From contig NC_063015.1 of the NCBI RefSeq assembly GCF_020509005.1, positions 5,021,001 through 5,085,000 on the forward strand: DNA of 64,000 nucleotides, in the 5' to 3' direction. The notes under the pieces were generated by a model. That model searched no databases. It had not been told where the DNA came from and saw only the letters and a list, made by a program, of their open reading frames with translations. Made by a program: the position numbers and the translations under genes. Of this stretch, positions 54,152-63,820 are shown piece by piece (the first letter of the stretch is position 1; each line of letters opens with the position of its first letter). Origin of the DNA: Fulvia fulva. Lineage: Eukaryota > Ascomycota > Dothideomycetes > Mycosphaerellales > Mycosphaerellaceae.

Positions 54152-56632
54152 TTGCAACTCATGAAACGCCGCCCGACACACTCGCCGAATCCCGACGCCG
54201 CAATGCCGAGAGCGAAGACAGAGACGGGCGTCGAGCCAAAGAAACGAAGTCGCACAGGCTGCTGGCCGTGCAAGGCGCGCAAGGTCAAGTGTGGAGAGGA
54301 GAAGCCGGCGTGCTCGAATTGCGTCAAGACCGGCGAGACATGCGACTACAGCATTCGGCTAAACTGGAGCGGCCGCAGCAAGAAGGACAAAGATGGCACC
54401 CCGGGCGAGTCAGGAACCTTCACCTTCGTGACGACGCCCACAGCTGCATCGCCGGCGAGAAGCAACGGGCATGGCCACGATCATGTCTTCTCGTCGCAGC
54501 ACCTTGCCACTGCGCCGCAGCCCAGGCCCCCGAGTAGTCGTCCCGTGGCAGCGCCAACACCTCCACCAATGCAGCAAACAGTCCCACAGCCGATGCCACA
54601 GCCGATGCCTCACGCAATGTCTCAGCCGATGCCTCAGTCGACGCCTCAGCCAATTGCTGTCAGCGAGAGCACTTCGCTGGATCCGAGGCTGCGCATGGTC
54701 GAGCAGTATGCACGCTCGCCGGCCTTTCCGCCCAGCCCATACCAACCTATGGGCAGCGCCCACCATTCACCAACCCTGACCGGACGAACATCGCCAACTT
54801 CTATGCCAACAGAGGATGCATTCAGTTGGTCGCCTCAGCATCGTGCGAAGCGCGTCAAGTTGAACAGCCCTCCGTTGCAGCCGAGTCCGATGTTTGCTGT
54901 GCCGCACTACCCAAGCCATATCGAGCAGTCGCCGGGATCCACTCATGTCACGCCTCATAGCATTAGCAGTATCGTCAACACGCCCGCGACGCCAAGCTCA
55001 AGTGTCAACTCTGGCTCTCCGTACCCTGCGCAACCTGGTGCTCTTGGTGTGCAAGATCCACCTGATCTGCGAAGGCTATCTGTGAAGTCCCTGCTGTCAG
55101 ATCCTACCGAGGACGATCGGCCACGGTTCGCCAGATCAGACAGCACATCGTATAGGACGTACGGCTACGATCATGGCTTCGCAGACCTTGACGTTCCTCG
55201 CAACGACGATACAAATGTGGTACTGCCACGTTCGCCTGATTTGCGTCGAGCAAGCGCAGCTGTATCGCAGAACAGCGCTTCCAGCGACGAAGCCGACACG
55301 GCACAGATCGCTTTTGAGCCGGGCGGATACTATGCCCAGCCAGTGGCCATCAGGATTCCGCGTGCGCTGGAGCCTTTGCCTACGGAACTTCTGGAAAATC
55401 AGATGAACTTACTGTACTTTCACCACTTCATCAACCACACGGGCCGCATCATGGTTCCTCACGATTGCCCGGAAAATCCATTTCGAGGGGTGCTGCCTCA
55501 GATGGCGGTGAAAAACACCTATCTGCTGCACCTTATGCTTGCCTTCTCAGCGTCCCATCGCGCAAGATTACTCGGACATGCAGAACCTGCAAATCGCATC
55601 GCTCAGTGGATGGCGGATGTTCTTCCAGCACTGCGACAAGCTCTTAATGAGCCATCATCGCCTGGAATCGCTGACCCCAGAGATCCCTCATCGCTTGCTC
55701 CGCTTGCTACCGCAGTTATGCTTGCGTCCCTTGAGATTATTTCACCACATACATTCACGGTCCGGATCTCTTGGCAGCAGCACTTGGAAGTCGCGCGTCA
55801 GATGATCCTGGCGAAAGGTGGGCTGCATCACCTGGCGCAAAAAGCAGACGGCGCGCGGGACAAGGCCATCTTCTTTCTCTCACGCTGGTTCGCTTACCTG
55901 GATGTCATGGGCAGTCTGTCTAACCGACAGATGCGACCTTTGTTCGGAGCGTACGACGAGGATGGCGGCGGGCTGTGGCTGGTCAACCGCGATGGTGAGG
56001 AGATATACCAGATAGACTGCTTCTTCGGCTTCTCCGGCCGATGCATAGCACTGTTGGCTCAAGTCGCCGCCCTCGCTGCTGAGTGCGACAATCAGCGCAT
56101 CGATCCTGTCACGAACCAGATCAAGGCTGGTTGGACACCGCCTGACGCCTTCAGGCACGAAGCCGAGGAGCTGGAGAAGAGACTCAATGCCAGCGCAAAC
56201 ACCGTCTTCCGTGGCTGTATGCATACAGATCCGACCTTCCCACAGTCGCCAAACGCCCAGGACGAGAAAGACTCGGCAGAAATCTATGCGACGAATGAAG
56301 CATTCCACTGGGCAGGCCTCATCCACCTGTCCCGCCGAGTGCTTGCTCTTCCCACCTCACATTGCCAAGTGCAGGACTCTGTGGAGAAGATTATCCGATC
56401 GCTGCAACAAGTCCGGCGAGGCAGCACTGCGGAGTCGTGCCTCCTGTTTCCAATGTTCACCGCTGGTTGTGAGGCACTTGTCGAGGATCAACGCATACTG
56501 TTCATGGACCGGCTCAAAGAGGTGGAAGGCTGGGGCATGCAGCATGTCGGCCGTGCCCGTGCCTTGATGCAGGAGGTGTGGGACACTGGCAGGCCTTGGG
56601 AGACGTTAGTCAATGGCGAGTTCTTTGGGTGA
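54152..56632 (+). CDS. Zn2Cys6 fungal transcription factor
   Basis: A single exon, 826 residues from 54152 or 809 from the ATG at 54203 (MPRAKTETGVEPKKRSRTGC). The binuclear zinc cluster is complete, with spacing CX2CX6CX6CX2CX6C within RTGCWPCKARKVKCGEEKPA and onward to ETCDYS, followed by a basic linker. A Gln/Pro/Met-rich stretch (repeated QPMPQPMP) and a long Ser/Pro-rich low-complexity region precede the fungal-specific transcription-factor middle homology region, from about residue 400 (LLENQMNLLYFHHFINHTGR) to the C-terminus ETLVNGEFFG. It is a nuclear DNA-binding regulator of unknown targets. A GTGAGC donor sits directly after the last codons, so a short extra 3' exon is possible but not needed. 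No pathway genes adjoin it. Confidence 0.9.
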   Translation: MQLMKRRPTHSPNPDAAMPRAKTETGVEPKKRSRTGCWPCKARKVKCGEEKPACSNCVKTGETCDYSIRLNWSGRSKKDKDGTPGESGTFTFVTTPTAASPARSNGHGHDHVFSSQHLATAPQPRPPSSRPVAAPTPPPMQQTVPQPMPQPMPHAMSQPMPQSTPQPIAVSESTSLDPRLRMVEQYARSPAFPPSPYQPMGSAHHSPTLTGRTSPTSMPTEDAFSWSPQHRAKRVKLNSPPLQPSPMFAVPHYPSHIEQSPGSTHVTPHSISSIVNTPATPSSSVNSGSPYPAQPGALGVQDPPDLRRLSVKSLLSDPTEDDRPRFARSDSTSYRTYGYDHGFADLDVPRNDDTNVVLPRSPDLRRASAAVSQNSASSDEADTAQIAFEPGGYYAQPVAIRIPRALEPLPTELLENQMNLLYFHHFINHTGRIMVPHDCPENPFRGVLPQMAVKNTYLLHLMLAFSASHRARLLGHAEPANRIAQWMADVLPALRQALNEPSSPGIADPRDPSSLAPLATAVMLASLEIISPHTFTVRISWQQHLEVARQMILAKGGLHHLAQKADGARDKAIFFLSRWFAYLDVMGSLSNRQMRPLFGAYDEDGGGLWLVNRDGEEIYQIDCFFGFSGRCIALLAQVAALAAECDNQRIDPVTNQIKAGWTPPDAFRHEAEELEKRLNASANTVFRGCMHTDPTFPQSPNAQDEKDSAEIYATNEAFHWAGLIHLSRRVLALPTSHCQVQDSVEKIIRSLQQVRRGSTAESCLLFPMFTAGCEALVEDQRILFMDRLKEVEGWGMQHVGRARALMQEVWDTGRPWETLVNGEFFG

Positions 56633-57206
56633 GCATTCTCTGCTGTCTTTGTTCATAGATGGTCATCCAGCGATCGCCTCCCTGCAAATGCTCACGTATC
56701 ACATGTTACGTCTCCCGCACGTCGCACCATTCGACAAGGCTTCCTTCCGGTGAACGCAGTCACAAAGACAATAGACATTACCTTCTGGCCGTAAGTCCTT
56801 GCTCAGTTGCATGCACGTCTCGTACTCAGACCTCCACTGAATGACAGCCGATAAGCATTGATCAGCTACATAACTATAGCACAAAACGACAGGATCCATA
56901 GTCTACACCACTATCTAGCATCTAGGCGAGGCTATGAACTAGTTCACTCTATAAGTGTAGCACACGTGTACAAGTGCGGCCTAGAATATCAAAGGGCATT
57001 AGCTATCTATTATAGCTATAAAGAAAGCGAATTATTAGTGTCACGGGTGAACAACGTGTACACTGGAGTTCTGTATGGTATGTTAAACAGGTACGAGTTG
57101 CGCAGCAGTGGAAGACGGCGGATCACACGAAAGACGAAGAAGGACCCAATGGGATAGCGTGTATCTACATACAGTATCGCTAGTGTTGGTGTAGGTAGAT
57201 GCTAGG
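56633..57206. other. intergenic, AT-rich in part
   Basis: The stretch around 56,860-57,060 is noticeably AT-rich (for example TAGCTATCTATTATAGCTAT), unlike the GC-rich genes. It may be old, mutated repeat sequence leading into the LTR region. No gene. Confidence 0.45.
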
Positions 57207-57529
57207 TGTCCGGATGTTTGCCAGCCCATGGGCTGGCAAACCCTAGTCACGTGATCTAGTCACATGACACACCCACACCCACATGCTTGTCCTGCGGCCT
57301 GTATGTTCTCAACATGGTATACGATAAGTTGTCGCGATCCAAGCGTGCACATCGACAACAGCCCATCATTAAAACTTCAGGCCACGTACGCCAAGAATCA
57401 GGTGACTGATTAGTCACCTGCAGCCTCTTCAAGAGCAACATTCGTCTATTCTAGATAGACACATGCAATACACAACCTGCTTTTGAAACACCCTATATAA
57501 GCCGGCACAAAAACTTCCCACACCAATAA
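57207..57529 (+). repeat. probable older LTR fragment interrupted by the retrotransposon
   Basis: Begins TGTCCGGATG, carries a perfect 24-bp palindrome (57,217-57,240; half-site TTTGCCAGCCCA) and a second inverted repeat CAGGTGACT/AGTCACCTG (57,399-57,420). It ends with a TATA-like CCCTATATAAGCCGG (57,491-57,505) shortly before the full element begins. This promoter-like architecture suggests the U3/R part of another LTR into which the chromovirus inserted. Only the left part is visible and no internal region is recognisable. Confidence 0.5.
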
Positions 57530-58049
57530 TGTCATGGTCTCCCCACAGAGAGTACAGAAGGTGGGGACAGAAGAGCCTCAGAGTGCTCAGAAGTCGTCAA
57601 GAAGTGACAGTCCAGCTTGGTGTGTGAGCGCCAAGAATCACATGCCCCGCAACATTCACTACGGGACCCAGCCCTCCAAATTCACCCCTCTACCAAACCT
57701 TGACAGATTCACTTCGGCTCGTGACTGTGTGACTCACGGCACTCCCGCGAGCACCCGCGACTGCGCTGGACCCTGGAAGAAGCACGTGGAAGACTCGGAA
57801 CGTAGGGCAGGTTGGAATAAGGTTTTGAGCAAAGCTGCTGAGCGCGGCTTCGCACGGGTTAGCCCTGTTGATGCGGGGACACGCACTCGCGAGGGTCGCG
57901 TATAAATATCTGGCCTTCCCCAGGCCTCTCTTGCTTTCTTCGTCTTTTGTTTTGTGTAGCAATCATACCATACCCTTTTGCATCTGCACTTCGCACCTGC
58001 ATTCTCGCTTTCACCCTTGCATCTCACAGGCCAGGCTCTCGCCCTGACA
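57530..58049 (+). repeat. 5' LTR (520 bp)
   Basis: Starts TGTCATGG and ends GCCCTGACA, with TGTCA/TGACA terminal inverted repeats. A TATA box TATAAATA is at 57,901-57,908, so U3 is about 370 bp and transcription should start shortly after it. A 123-codon open frame (57,534-57,905) fills U3. Confidence 0.95.
57901..57908 (+). promoter_or_regulatory. LTR TATA box
   Basis: TATAAATA at offset 371 in the LTR; the same offset in the 3' LTR is 63,672. It is the probable core promoter of the retrotransposon. Confidence 0.7.
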
Positions 58050-58091
58050 TCACAAAAGACCAACAAACCGTCAACCACTCGAGTCATCCTC

Positions 58092-59252
58092 ATGGGTGAC
58101 CACGCCACCGATAGAGGTGTCAACCTCGACAACCAAGACACTCCATTCCACTTCAGTGAGTGGACTGACATCCCCTTCTCGAACGCCGCTGCCTTCGGTG
58201 CCTGGGCAAACGCCAACCCCGACACCGCCTACGCTCTCATCAACCGCACCGTCTCCTCTTTCCGCGAGACCGCCCAGCAGGTCGAGCAAGCAAACAACCA
58301 AGCAACATACCTTCAAGGTATTGTGAACACCTTCCAGAACCTCGCCCCGCACGCCGACGACAACCGCCGCCAGCACTTCTCCAAGAAGGTCAACGACCCA
58401 GACGAGTTCGACGGCAACAAGAGCAAGTTTGAGGCATTTGAGACACAGCTCACCATCAAGCTGTTGGCTAATGCCGACCACTTTCCGCAAGAGAAGGACA
58501 AAGTCACGTACGTCTTCTCCCTCCTTCGGGGAGACGCCGCGGCTCAGGTACAACACTACATCGACAACGCCACGCAGACTATCGGCTGCCCGGACGTCCT
58601 CACCTTGATGCAGGACCTCCGTGCTGCCTTTGGTGATCCAGACCGTAGAGCCACCGCCCAGAACGCCATCCACAACCTCCTCCAGAAGAACAAGAGCTTC
58701 GCCGAGTACCTCGCGGCCTTCAACCGCGACATCGGGTTCACCGGCTACAACGAAGAGACCAAGAAGAGCACTCTCCGCCGTGGTTTGTCAGCAGAGCTTC
58801 TTCGAGCCCTCGAGGACAAGGACGTCGGTGCTATGAGCTTCCGTGAGCTCGTCGAGACCTGCCAGCGCCTCGACTCCAACATGAAACACACCGCCTCTCT
58901 CCTCGCTTCCCGTTCTCAAGGTCGTCAGCCTCGTGGTCCCGGAAGCCACTTCGCTGCTCCACTAGGCGCCGCCGCTCCTACGGCTCTCCCTCCCGTCTCT
59001 GTAGGTGACGCTATGGATCTCAGCGCTGGTGCCGCCGTCCCTCGAGTCCAGGGCCTCGTCAACGGTAAGCTCACTCCCGAAGAGAAGCTTCGCCGTCGCC
59101 AGGCCGGACTCTGCACCTACTGCGGCGGTCCAGGCCACATCGCAGCCAACTGTCCGCAGCTCGCTGCCCGTAACGCCCGCAACCCGGTTCGCGGCGCTGT
59201 CGGCGCTATCGAGCCTGCTCCTGCTGTTCCCGCTGAGCAGGAAAAAGCCTAG
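58092..59252 (+). CDS. gag: retrotransposon Gag
   Basis: Read from the ATG at 58092 (MGDHATDRGVNLDNQDTPFH); the frame opens earlier inside the LTR, but this is the first ATG in a sensible context. 386 residues. The central part (FEAFETQLTIKLLANADHFP, then DKVTYVFSLLRGDAAAQVQH) is the Ty3/gypsy gag capsid domain. Near the C-terminus is one CCHC zinc knuckle (GLCTYCGGPGHIAANCPQ, CX2CX4HX4C) for RNA packaging. It ends at TAG 59250-59252. Pol lies in the -1 frame and overlaps gag by only 16 nt. Confidence 0.92.
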   Translation: MGDHATDRGVNLDNQDTPFHFSEWTDIPFSNAAAFGAWANANPDTAYALINRTVSSFRETAQQVEQANNQATYLQGIVNTFQNLAPHADDNRRQHFSKKVNDPDEFDGNKSKFEAFETQLTIKLLANADHFPQEKDKVTYVFSLLRGDAAAQVQHYIDNATQTIGCPDVLTLMQDLRAAFGDPDRRATAQNAIHNLLQKNKSFAEYLAAFNRDIGFTGYNEETKKSTLRRGLSAELLRALEDKDVGAMSFRELVETCQRLDSNMKHTASLLASRSQGRQPRGPGSHFAAPLGAAAPTALPPVSVGDAMDLSAGAAVPRVQGLVNGKLTPEEKLRRRQAGLCTYCGGPGHIAANCPQLAARNARNPVRGAVGAIEPAPAVPAEQEKA

Positions 59253-62200
59253 GTCTTCCTCATCGACGCGATGAAGACCAAGAACAACGTTTACCGAAAG
59301 TGAAGAGAGGAAAGAAGTTGAGGATCAATACAGCACAGCTAGACCTGTACGACGAGACGGGCAAGGACCACGCTTGCAAACCGTTCGTCACGAATGTAAA
59401 TATCGGCTCAAAGAAACTCTCTTCTTCCAATCTCACTCTCATGGACACTGGCGCACTAGGCGAGTCTTTTATGGACTATAAACTCGCGACCTCTCTCAAC
59501 CTCGAACCCCAGGAACTGAAGTACCCTCGCACCCTTGAACTCTTTGACGGCACGGAGACTACCACTGGTAAGATTACTCATGTTGTACACACGTCAATCA
59601 CCCTCGGAGGCAAGCGTATGTCGATCACCAGCTTCCTTACGTCCCTACCGCATCAGAAGTTTATCCTCGGCCTCCCCTGGTTCAGACGACACCGACCTAT
59701 CATCGACTGGACTTCCCTTACTGTCAGCTTCCCTCCAGAAGTTCCTCCGGCACCTCCGCCTTCTCCGCCGCCTCAGCGCGGTCCTGAGTATACCAAGATC
59801 TTCCAGGTGAACGCCGCTGCCTTCACCACTGCTGCTAAGCAGCCCAAAGCTCAAGTCTTCGCCGCCTCTCTCCGCGATATCGACATCGCCCTCGAGAAGC
59901 TCGACAAGAAGCGTACACCTACCGACCCTGCTACGAAGGTCCCTCCTTGGGCACACCACATCCTCCACGTATTCGATGCTAAAGCCGCAGACGCGCTGCC
60001 TCCTCATCGCCCTCACGACCACAAGATTGAGCTAGAAGAAGGTGCAGAGACACCGTTCGGACCGTTATATTCCATGTCCCGAGAAGAGCTTATCGTCCTC
60101 AAGAGATACCTCGAAGAGAACCTAAAGAAGGGGTTCATTCGAGCGAGCCGTTCCAGCGCTGGCAGTCCCGTCATGTTCGTCAAGAAGCCCGGCGGTGGTC
60201 TACGCTTCTGCGTAGACTACCGAGGCTTGAACGCTGTTACAAAGAAGAACCGCTACCCAATACCGTTGATTCAGGAGACGCTCGAGCGCCTCTCTAAGGC
60301 CAAGTACTTCACCAAGCTCGATGTCATCGCTGCGTTCAACAAGTTACGAATGGCAGAAGGACACGAGTATCTCACAGCCTTCCGTACTCGCTACGGGCTG
60401 TTCGAGTCGCTCGTTATGCCCTTCGGCGTTTGTAACGGGCCTAGTACCTTCCAGAACTTCATTAACGACATCCTTCAGGAGTTCCTCGATCAGTTCTGCA
60501 CTGCCTACATCGACGACATCCTAGTCTACAGCGAGACCAAGGAGGAGCACCGCGAGCACGTCTGTAAGGTCCTTCAGAAGCTCGCAGACGCCGGCTTGCA
60601 GCTCGACATCGACAAGTGCGAGTTTGAGAAGACCGAAGTCAAGTTCCTTGGTTTGATCATTACCGCAGACGGCATCAAGATGGACCAAGAGAAGATCGAC
60701 GCTATCGTCGAATGGGATGCTCCTACGAACGTCAAAGAGGTCCAGGGTTTCCTAGGCTTTGCCAACTTCTACCGCCGCTTCATCCACGCATTTTCGGGCG
60801 TGGTACGCCCTTTGACGAAGCTCACGCGCAAGGGTGAGAAGTTCGCCTGGACCGACGAATGCCAGGAGGCTTTTGACTTGCTCAAAGCGAAGTTTGTTGA
60901 GAACCCGCTTCTACGGCACTTCGATTTCGAACTGGAGACCCGTGTAGAGACCGACGCATCCGACGGCGTGGTGGGCGGTGTCCTGCTACAACGCCGCTCG
61001 CCTGAATCCCCCTGGTTACCTGTCGCCTTCCTCTCCAAGAAGATGACCGCCACGGAGTGTAACTACGAGATCTACGACAAGGAGCTTCTCGCCATCGTCA
61101 AAGCTTTCGAAGAGTGGCGCCCCGAGCTCGAAGGCTCTGCTATGCCCGTCCAAGTAAGCTCCGACCATAAGAACCTCGTCTACTTTATGAAGAGCAAGCT
61201 GCTCAATCGTCGCCAGGCCCGCTGGAGCGAGTTCCTCTCCCGGTTCAACTTCGTGATCTCGTACACGCCCGGCAAGGCCAACTCGATGGCCGACGCCCTT
61301 ACCCGCCGCCCTGGTGACTCTCCAGTTGATCGAAGAGGGGGCCGGCAAATCGCAGGGCAACAAGTCATCAAAGAGCACAACCTCTCTTCCGAGCTTCGAG
61401 AGTACCTATCGAACGGCCAGCCTACGCTCGCCGCTTCCTTTGCTACTCTCGTGCTCGCTCCTGCCTACCTTGACGAGAGTGACGATGAATCCGAGCCTGA
61501 AGAATACGCCTCGGACGCTGAGGACTTGAACGACGATGAAGAGGGCTCAGTAACGACCGACGGCTCATCCGAATCAGACTTTGAGGGGTTTGATAATGAG
61601 GAGCAGCCCGAAGGCATCATGGCACGAGTACGAACAGCGTACGATGCCGACATAGACGCCCAAGAGTTAGTTCAGGCCCTTGAATCTGGCGCGAGGACAT
61701 TCCCGGGCTTCTCGCTGTCCGAGTGCGAGCTCCAGGGAGGTGTCGTCTACTTCCGTAAGAAGCTTTACGTACCGCAGCCCGAAGGCTCTAATATCCGAGC
61801 TGAGATTCTTCAAATCATCCACGACTCCGCCTCTGGGGGTCACCCAGGCGTAGCCAAGACCCACAAGCTCCTCGCTAGGTATTACTGGTGGCCGCATTCC
61901 TGGAAGGACGTCCGCCGCTACGTGCTGAACTGCGCTGCTTGCCGAAGAGCCAAAGCTAACCGCCACCGTCCCCACGGTCTCTTGCACCCTCTCCCGGCTC
62001 CTGATCGTCCGTGGAAGCACATCACTATGGACTTTATCACCGATCTTCCTCACGGCAAGACCTTCAGCGGCGTGAAAGCAAAGGCCCTTCTAGTGATCGT
62101 GGACCGTCACTCCAAGGACCGGTACATGATCCCGTGCTGGAGCATGACCGCAAAGGAGACTGCTCGCTTGTTCTACGAATTCGTCTGGCGCTTTCAAGGC

Positions 62201-63676
62201 CTCCCGGATAGCATCACCTCTGACAGAGGCACCCAGTTCATCTCGCACTTCTGGAAGCGTCTGTGTGCTATCCTAGGCATCAAGCATAACCTCTCGACCA
62301 GTTTTCAGCCACAGACCGACGGCCAGACCGAAATTACGAACGCTATCCTCGAGCAGGTCCTTCGTTGCTTCGTCGACTACCACCAGAAGGATTGGCCTCA
62401 GCATATCCCTGCGGTGGAGTTCGCTACTCGTAACTGGGACTCGGAGACTACTGGCTACTCTCCCTTCTATACTACGAGAGGTTACCACCCTCGTACAGGC
62501 ATGGAACCAGAAGAACCTCTCCCGCCTACCGAAGACGCAAACGAGCGAGCAGCAGACGAGTTCGCTACTATGCTCTCACAGATCCATGAAGAAGTTCACG
62601 ACGAGATGGTGTACGCACAAGCAATCTACGAGGATCAAGCCAATCGTCGTCGCCAGCCAGCTCCCGACTACCAAGTAGGCGATATGGTCTACCTCAACTC
62701 CAAGAACATCAAGACAGACCGCCCCTCCAAGAAGCTGAACTGGAAGAACCTAGGTCCTTTTGAGATCACCGAGCGTATCAGTTCACACGCCTACCGTCTA
62801 GCTCTTCCTGCGAACATAAAGATCCACGACGTCTTCCATCCCGTACGCCTTCGGCCGTCGGCTGAGGACCCATTCCCGAACCAAAACCAAGACATGCCAG
62901 GTCCTCCCGATGAAGTAGAAGTCGACGAGCCTGTTAACCTACCTTCTGACGACTATGCCGTCCGCAAGATCCGGGGAATCCGCGTAGAGCCCAACGACGT
63001 TGAAGGACTACCGCCGATCAAGTATGAAGTCGAATGGCAAGGTTGCCCTGAGTGGGATACCTCATGGGAACCTATCCAACATATCATCTTCAATCGTCAA
63101 GCAATCGAAGAATACCACGCCCGCGCAGACGGCCCAGAAGTCAACATCGGCAGGCTCTTCGAATCTGAGCTCTTCGACGGGGCTTACCAATGGTGTATCG
63201 ACCATGACATCAGGCCTAGGCCTGGTACTGAAGCTGAACATCCTCGATATGTGGAACTACTACGGCTTCGTAGGAACTCAGCTTTGTTCGGGGGGGCTAC
63301 TGTCATGGTATCCCCACAGAGAGTACAGAAGGTGGGGACAGAAGAGCCTCAGAGTGCTCAGAAGTCGTCAAGAAGTGACAGTCCAGCTTGGTGTGTGAGC
63401 GCCAAGAATCACATGCCCCGCAACATTCACTACGGGACCCAGCCCTCCAAATTCACCCCTCTACCAAACCTTGACAGATTCACTTCGGCTCGTGACTGTG
63501 TGACTCACGGCACTCCCGCGAGCACCCGCGACTGCGCTGGACCCTGGAAGAAGCACGTGGAAGACTCGGAACGTAGGGCAGGTTGGAATAAGGTTTTGAG
63601 CAAAGCTGCTGAGCGCGGCTTCGCACGGGTTAGCCCTGTTGATGCGGGGACACGCACTCGCGAGGGTCGCGTATAA
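59237..63676 (+). CDS. pol: retrotransposon Pol (protease, RT, RNase H, integrase, chromodomain)
   Basis: The -1 frame relative to gag opens right after a TGA at 59234-59236 and has no early ATG, so translation probably depends on frameshifting. Counting from codon 59300, the domains are: aspartic protease with LMDTGA (about 48-53); reverse transcriptase with YIDDILVYS (about 403); RNase H with TDASDGVVGG (about 552); integrase with an HHCC zinc finger (HPGVAKTHKLLARYYWW and CAACRRAK, about 840-880); a DDE core (MDFITDL about 910, DRGTQF about 975, QTDGQTEI with Glu about 1010); and a C-terminal chromodomain (YEVEWQGCPEWDTSWEP, about 1240). The frame then enters the 3' LTR without a stop and ends at TAA 63674-63676, inside the TATA box. 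Confidence 0.93.
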   Translation, partial: AGKSLGLPHRRDEDQEQRLPKVKRGKKLRINTAQLDLYDETGKDHACKPFVTNVNIGSKKLSSSNLTLMDTGALGESFMDYKLATSLNLEPQELKYPRTLELFDGTETTTGKITHVVHTSITLGGKRMSITSFLTSLPHQKFILGLPWFRRHRPIIDWTSLTVSFPPEVPPAPPPSPPPQRGPEYTKIFQVNAAAFTTAAKQPKAQVFAASLRDIDIALEKLDKKRTPTDPATKVPPWAHHILHVFDAKAADALPPHRPHDHKIELEEGAETPFGPLYSMSREELIVLKRYLEENLKKGFIRASRSSAGSPVMFVKKPGGGLRFCVDYRGLNAVTKKNRYPIPLIQETLERLSKAKYFTKLDVIAAFNKLRMAEGHEYLTAFRTRYGLFESLVMPFGVCNGPSTFQNFINDILQEFLDQFCTAYIDDILVYSETKEEHREHVCKVLQKLADAGLQLDIDKCEFEKTEVKFLGLIITADGIKMDQEKIDAIVEWDAPTNVKEVQGFLGFANFYRRFIHAFSGVVRPLTKLTRKGEKFAWTDECQEAFDLLKAKFVENPLLRHFDFELETRVETDASDGVVGGVLLQRRSPESPWLPVAFLSKKMTATECNYEIYDKELLAIVKAFEEWRPELEGSAMPVQVSSDHKNLVYFMKSKLLNRRQARWSEFLSRFNFVISYTPGKANSMADALTRRPGDSPVDRRGGRQIAGQQVIKEHNLSSELREYLSNGQPTLAASFATLVLAPAYLDESDDESEPEEYASDAEDLNDDEEGSVTTDGSSESDFEGFDNEEQPEGIMARVRTAYDADIDAQELVQALESGARTFPGFSLSECELQGGVVYFRKKLYVPQPEGSNIRAEILQIIHDSASGGHPGVAKTHKLLARYYWWPHSWKDVRRYVLNCAACRRAKANRHRPHGLLHPLPAPDRPWKHITMDFITDLPHGKTFSGVKAKALLVIVDRHSKDRYMIPCWSMTAKETARLFYEFVWRFQGLPDSITSDRGTQFISHFWKRLCAILGIKHNLSTSFQPQTDGQTEITNAILEQVLRCFVDYHQKDWPQHIPAVEFATRNWDSETTGYSPFYTTRGYHPRTGMEPEEPLPPTEDANERAADEFATMLSQIHEEVHDEMVYAQAIYEDQANRRRQPAPDYQVGDMVYLNSKNIKTDRPSKKLNWKNLGPFEITERISSHAYRLALPANIKIHDVFHPVRLRPSAEDPFPNQNQDMPGPPDEVEVDEPVNLPSDDYAVRKIRGIRVEPNDVEGLPPIKYEVEWQGCPEWDTSWEPIQHIIFNRQAIEEYHARADGPEVNIGRLFESELFDGAYQWCIDHDIRPRPGTEAEHPRYVELLRLRRNSALFGGATVMVSPQRVQKVGTEEPQSAQKSSRSDSPAWCVSAKNHMPRNIHYGTQPSKFTPLPNLDRFTSARDCVTHGTPASTRDCAGPWKKHVEDSERRAGWNKVLSKAAERGFARVSPVDAGTRTREGRV

Positions 63677-63820
63677 ATATCTGGCCTTCCCCAGGCCTCT
63701 CTTGCTTTCTTCGTCTTTTGTTTTGTGTAGCAATCATACCATACCCTTTTGCATCTGCACTTCGCACCTGCATTCTCGCTTTCACCCTTGCATCTCACAG
63801 GCCAGGCTCTCGCCCTGACA
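63301..63820 (+). repeat. 3' LTR (520 bp)
   Basis: Same length as the 5' LTR and apparently identical apart from 63,310. The end of the pol frame covers its U3. Confidence 0.95.

Larger units (their letters stand above)
57530..63820 (+). mobile_element. full-length Ty3/gypsy chromovirus LTR retrotransposon
   Basis: 6,291 bp with two 520-bp LTRs that begin TGTCA and end TGACA. The LTRs differ at one position that I can find (57,539 C versus 63,310 A). The internal region has gag with a zinc knuckle and pol with protease, reverse transcriptase, RNase H, integrase and chromodomain in Ty3/gypsy order. A purine run GGGGGGG four bases before the 3' LTR is the likely polypurine tract. No five-base target duplication is visible: the left flank is CAATAA and the right flank CCGGCG. 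All reading frames are open, so the element is young and possibly active. Confidence 0.95.

Noticed and set aside
56630..56792. Extra 3' exon of the Zn2Cys6 gene (GTGAGC donor, CATAG acceptor)
   Set aside because: The existing C-terminus NGEFFG is already a plausible end and the added peptide has no conserved character.
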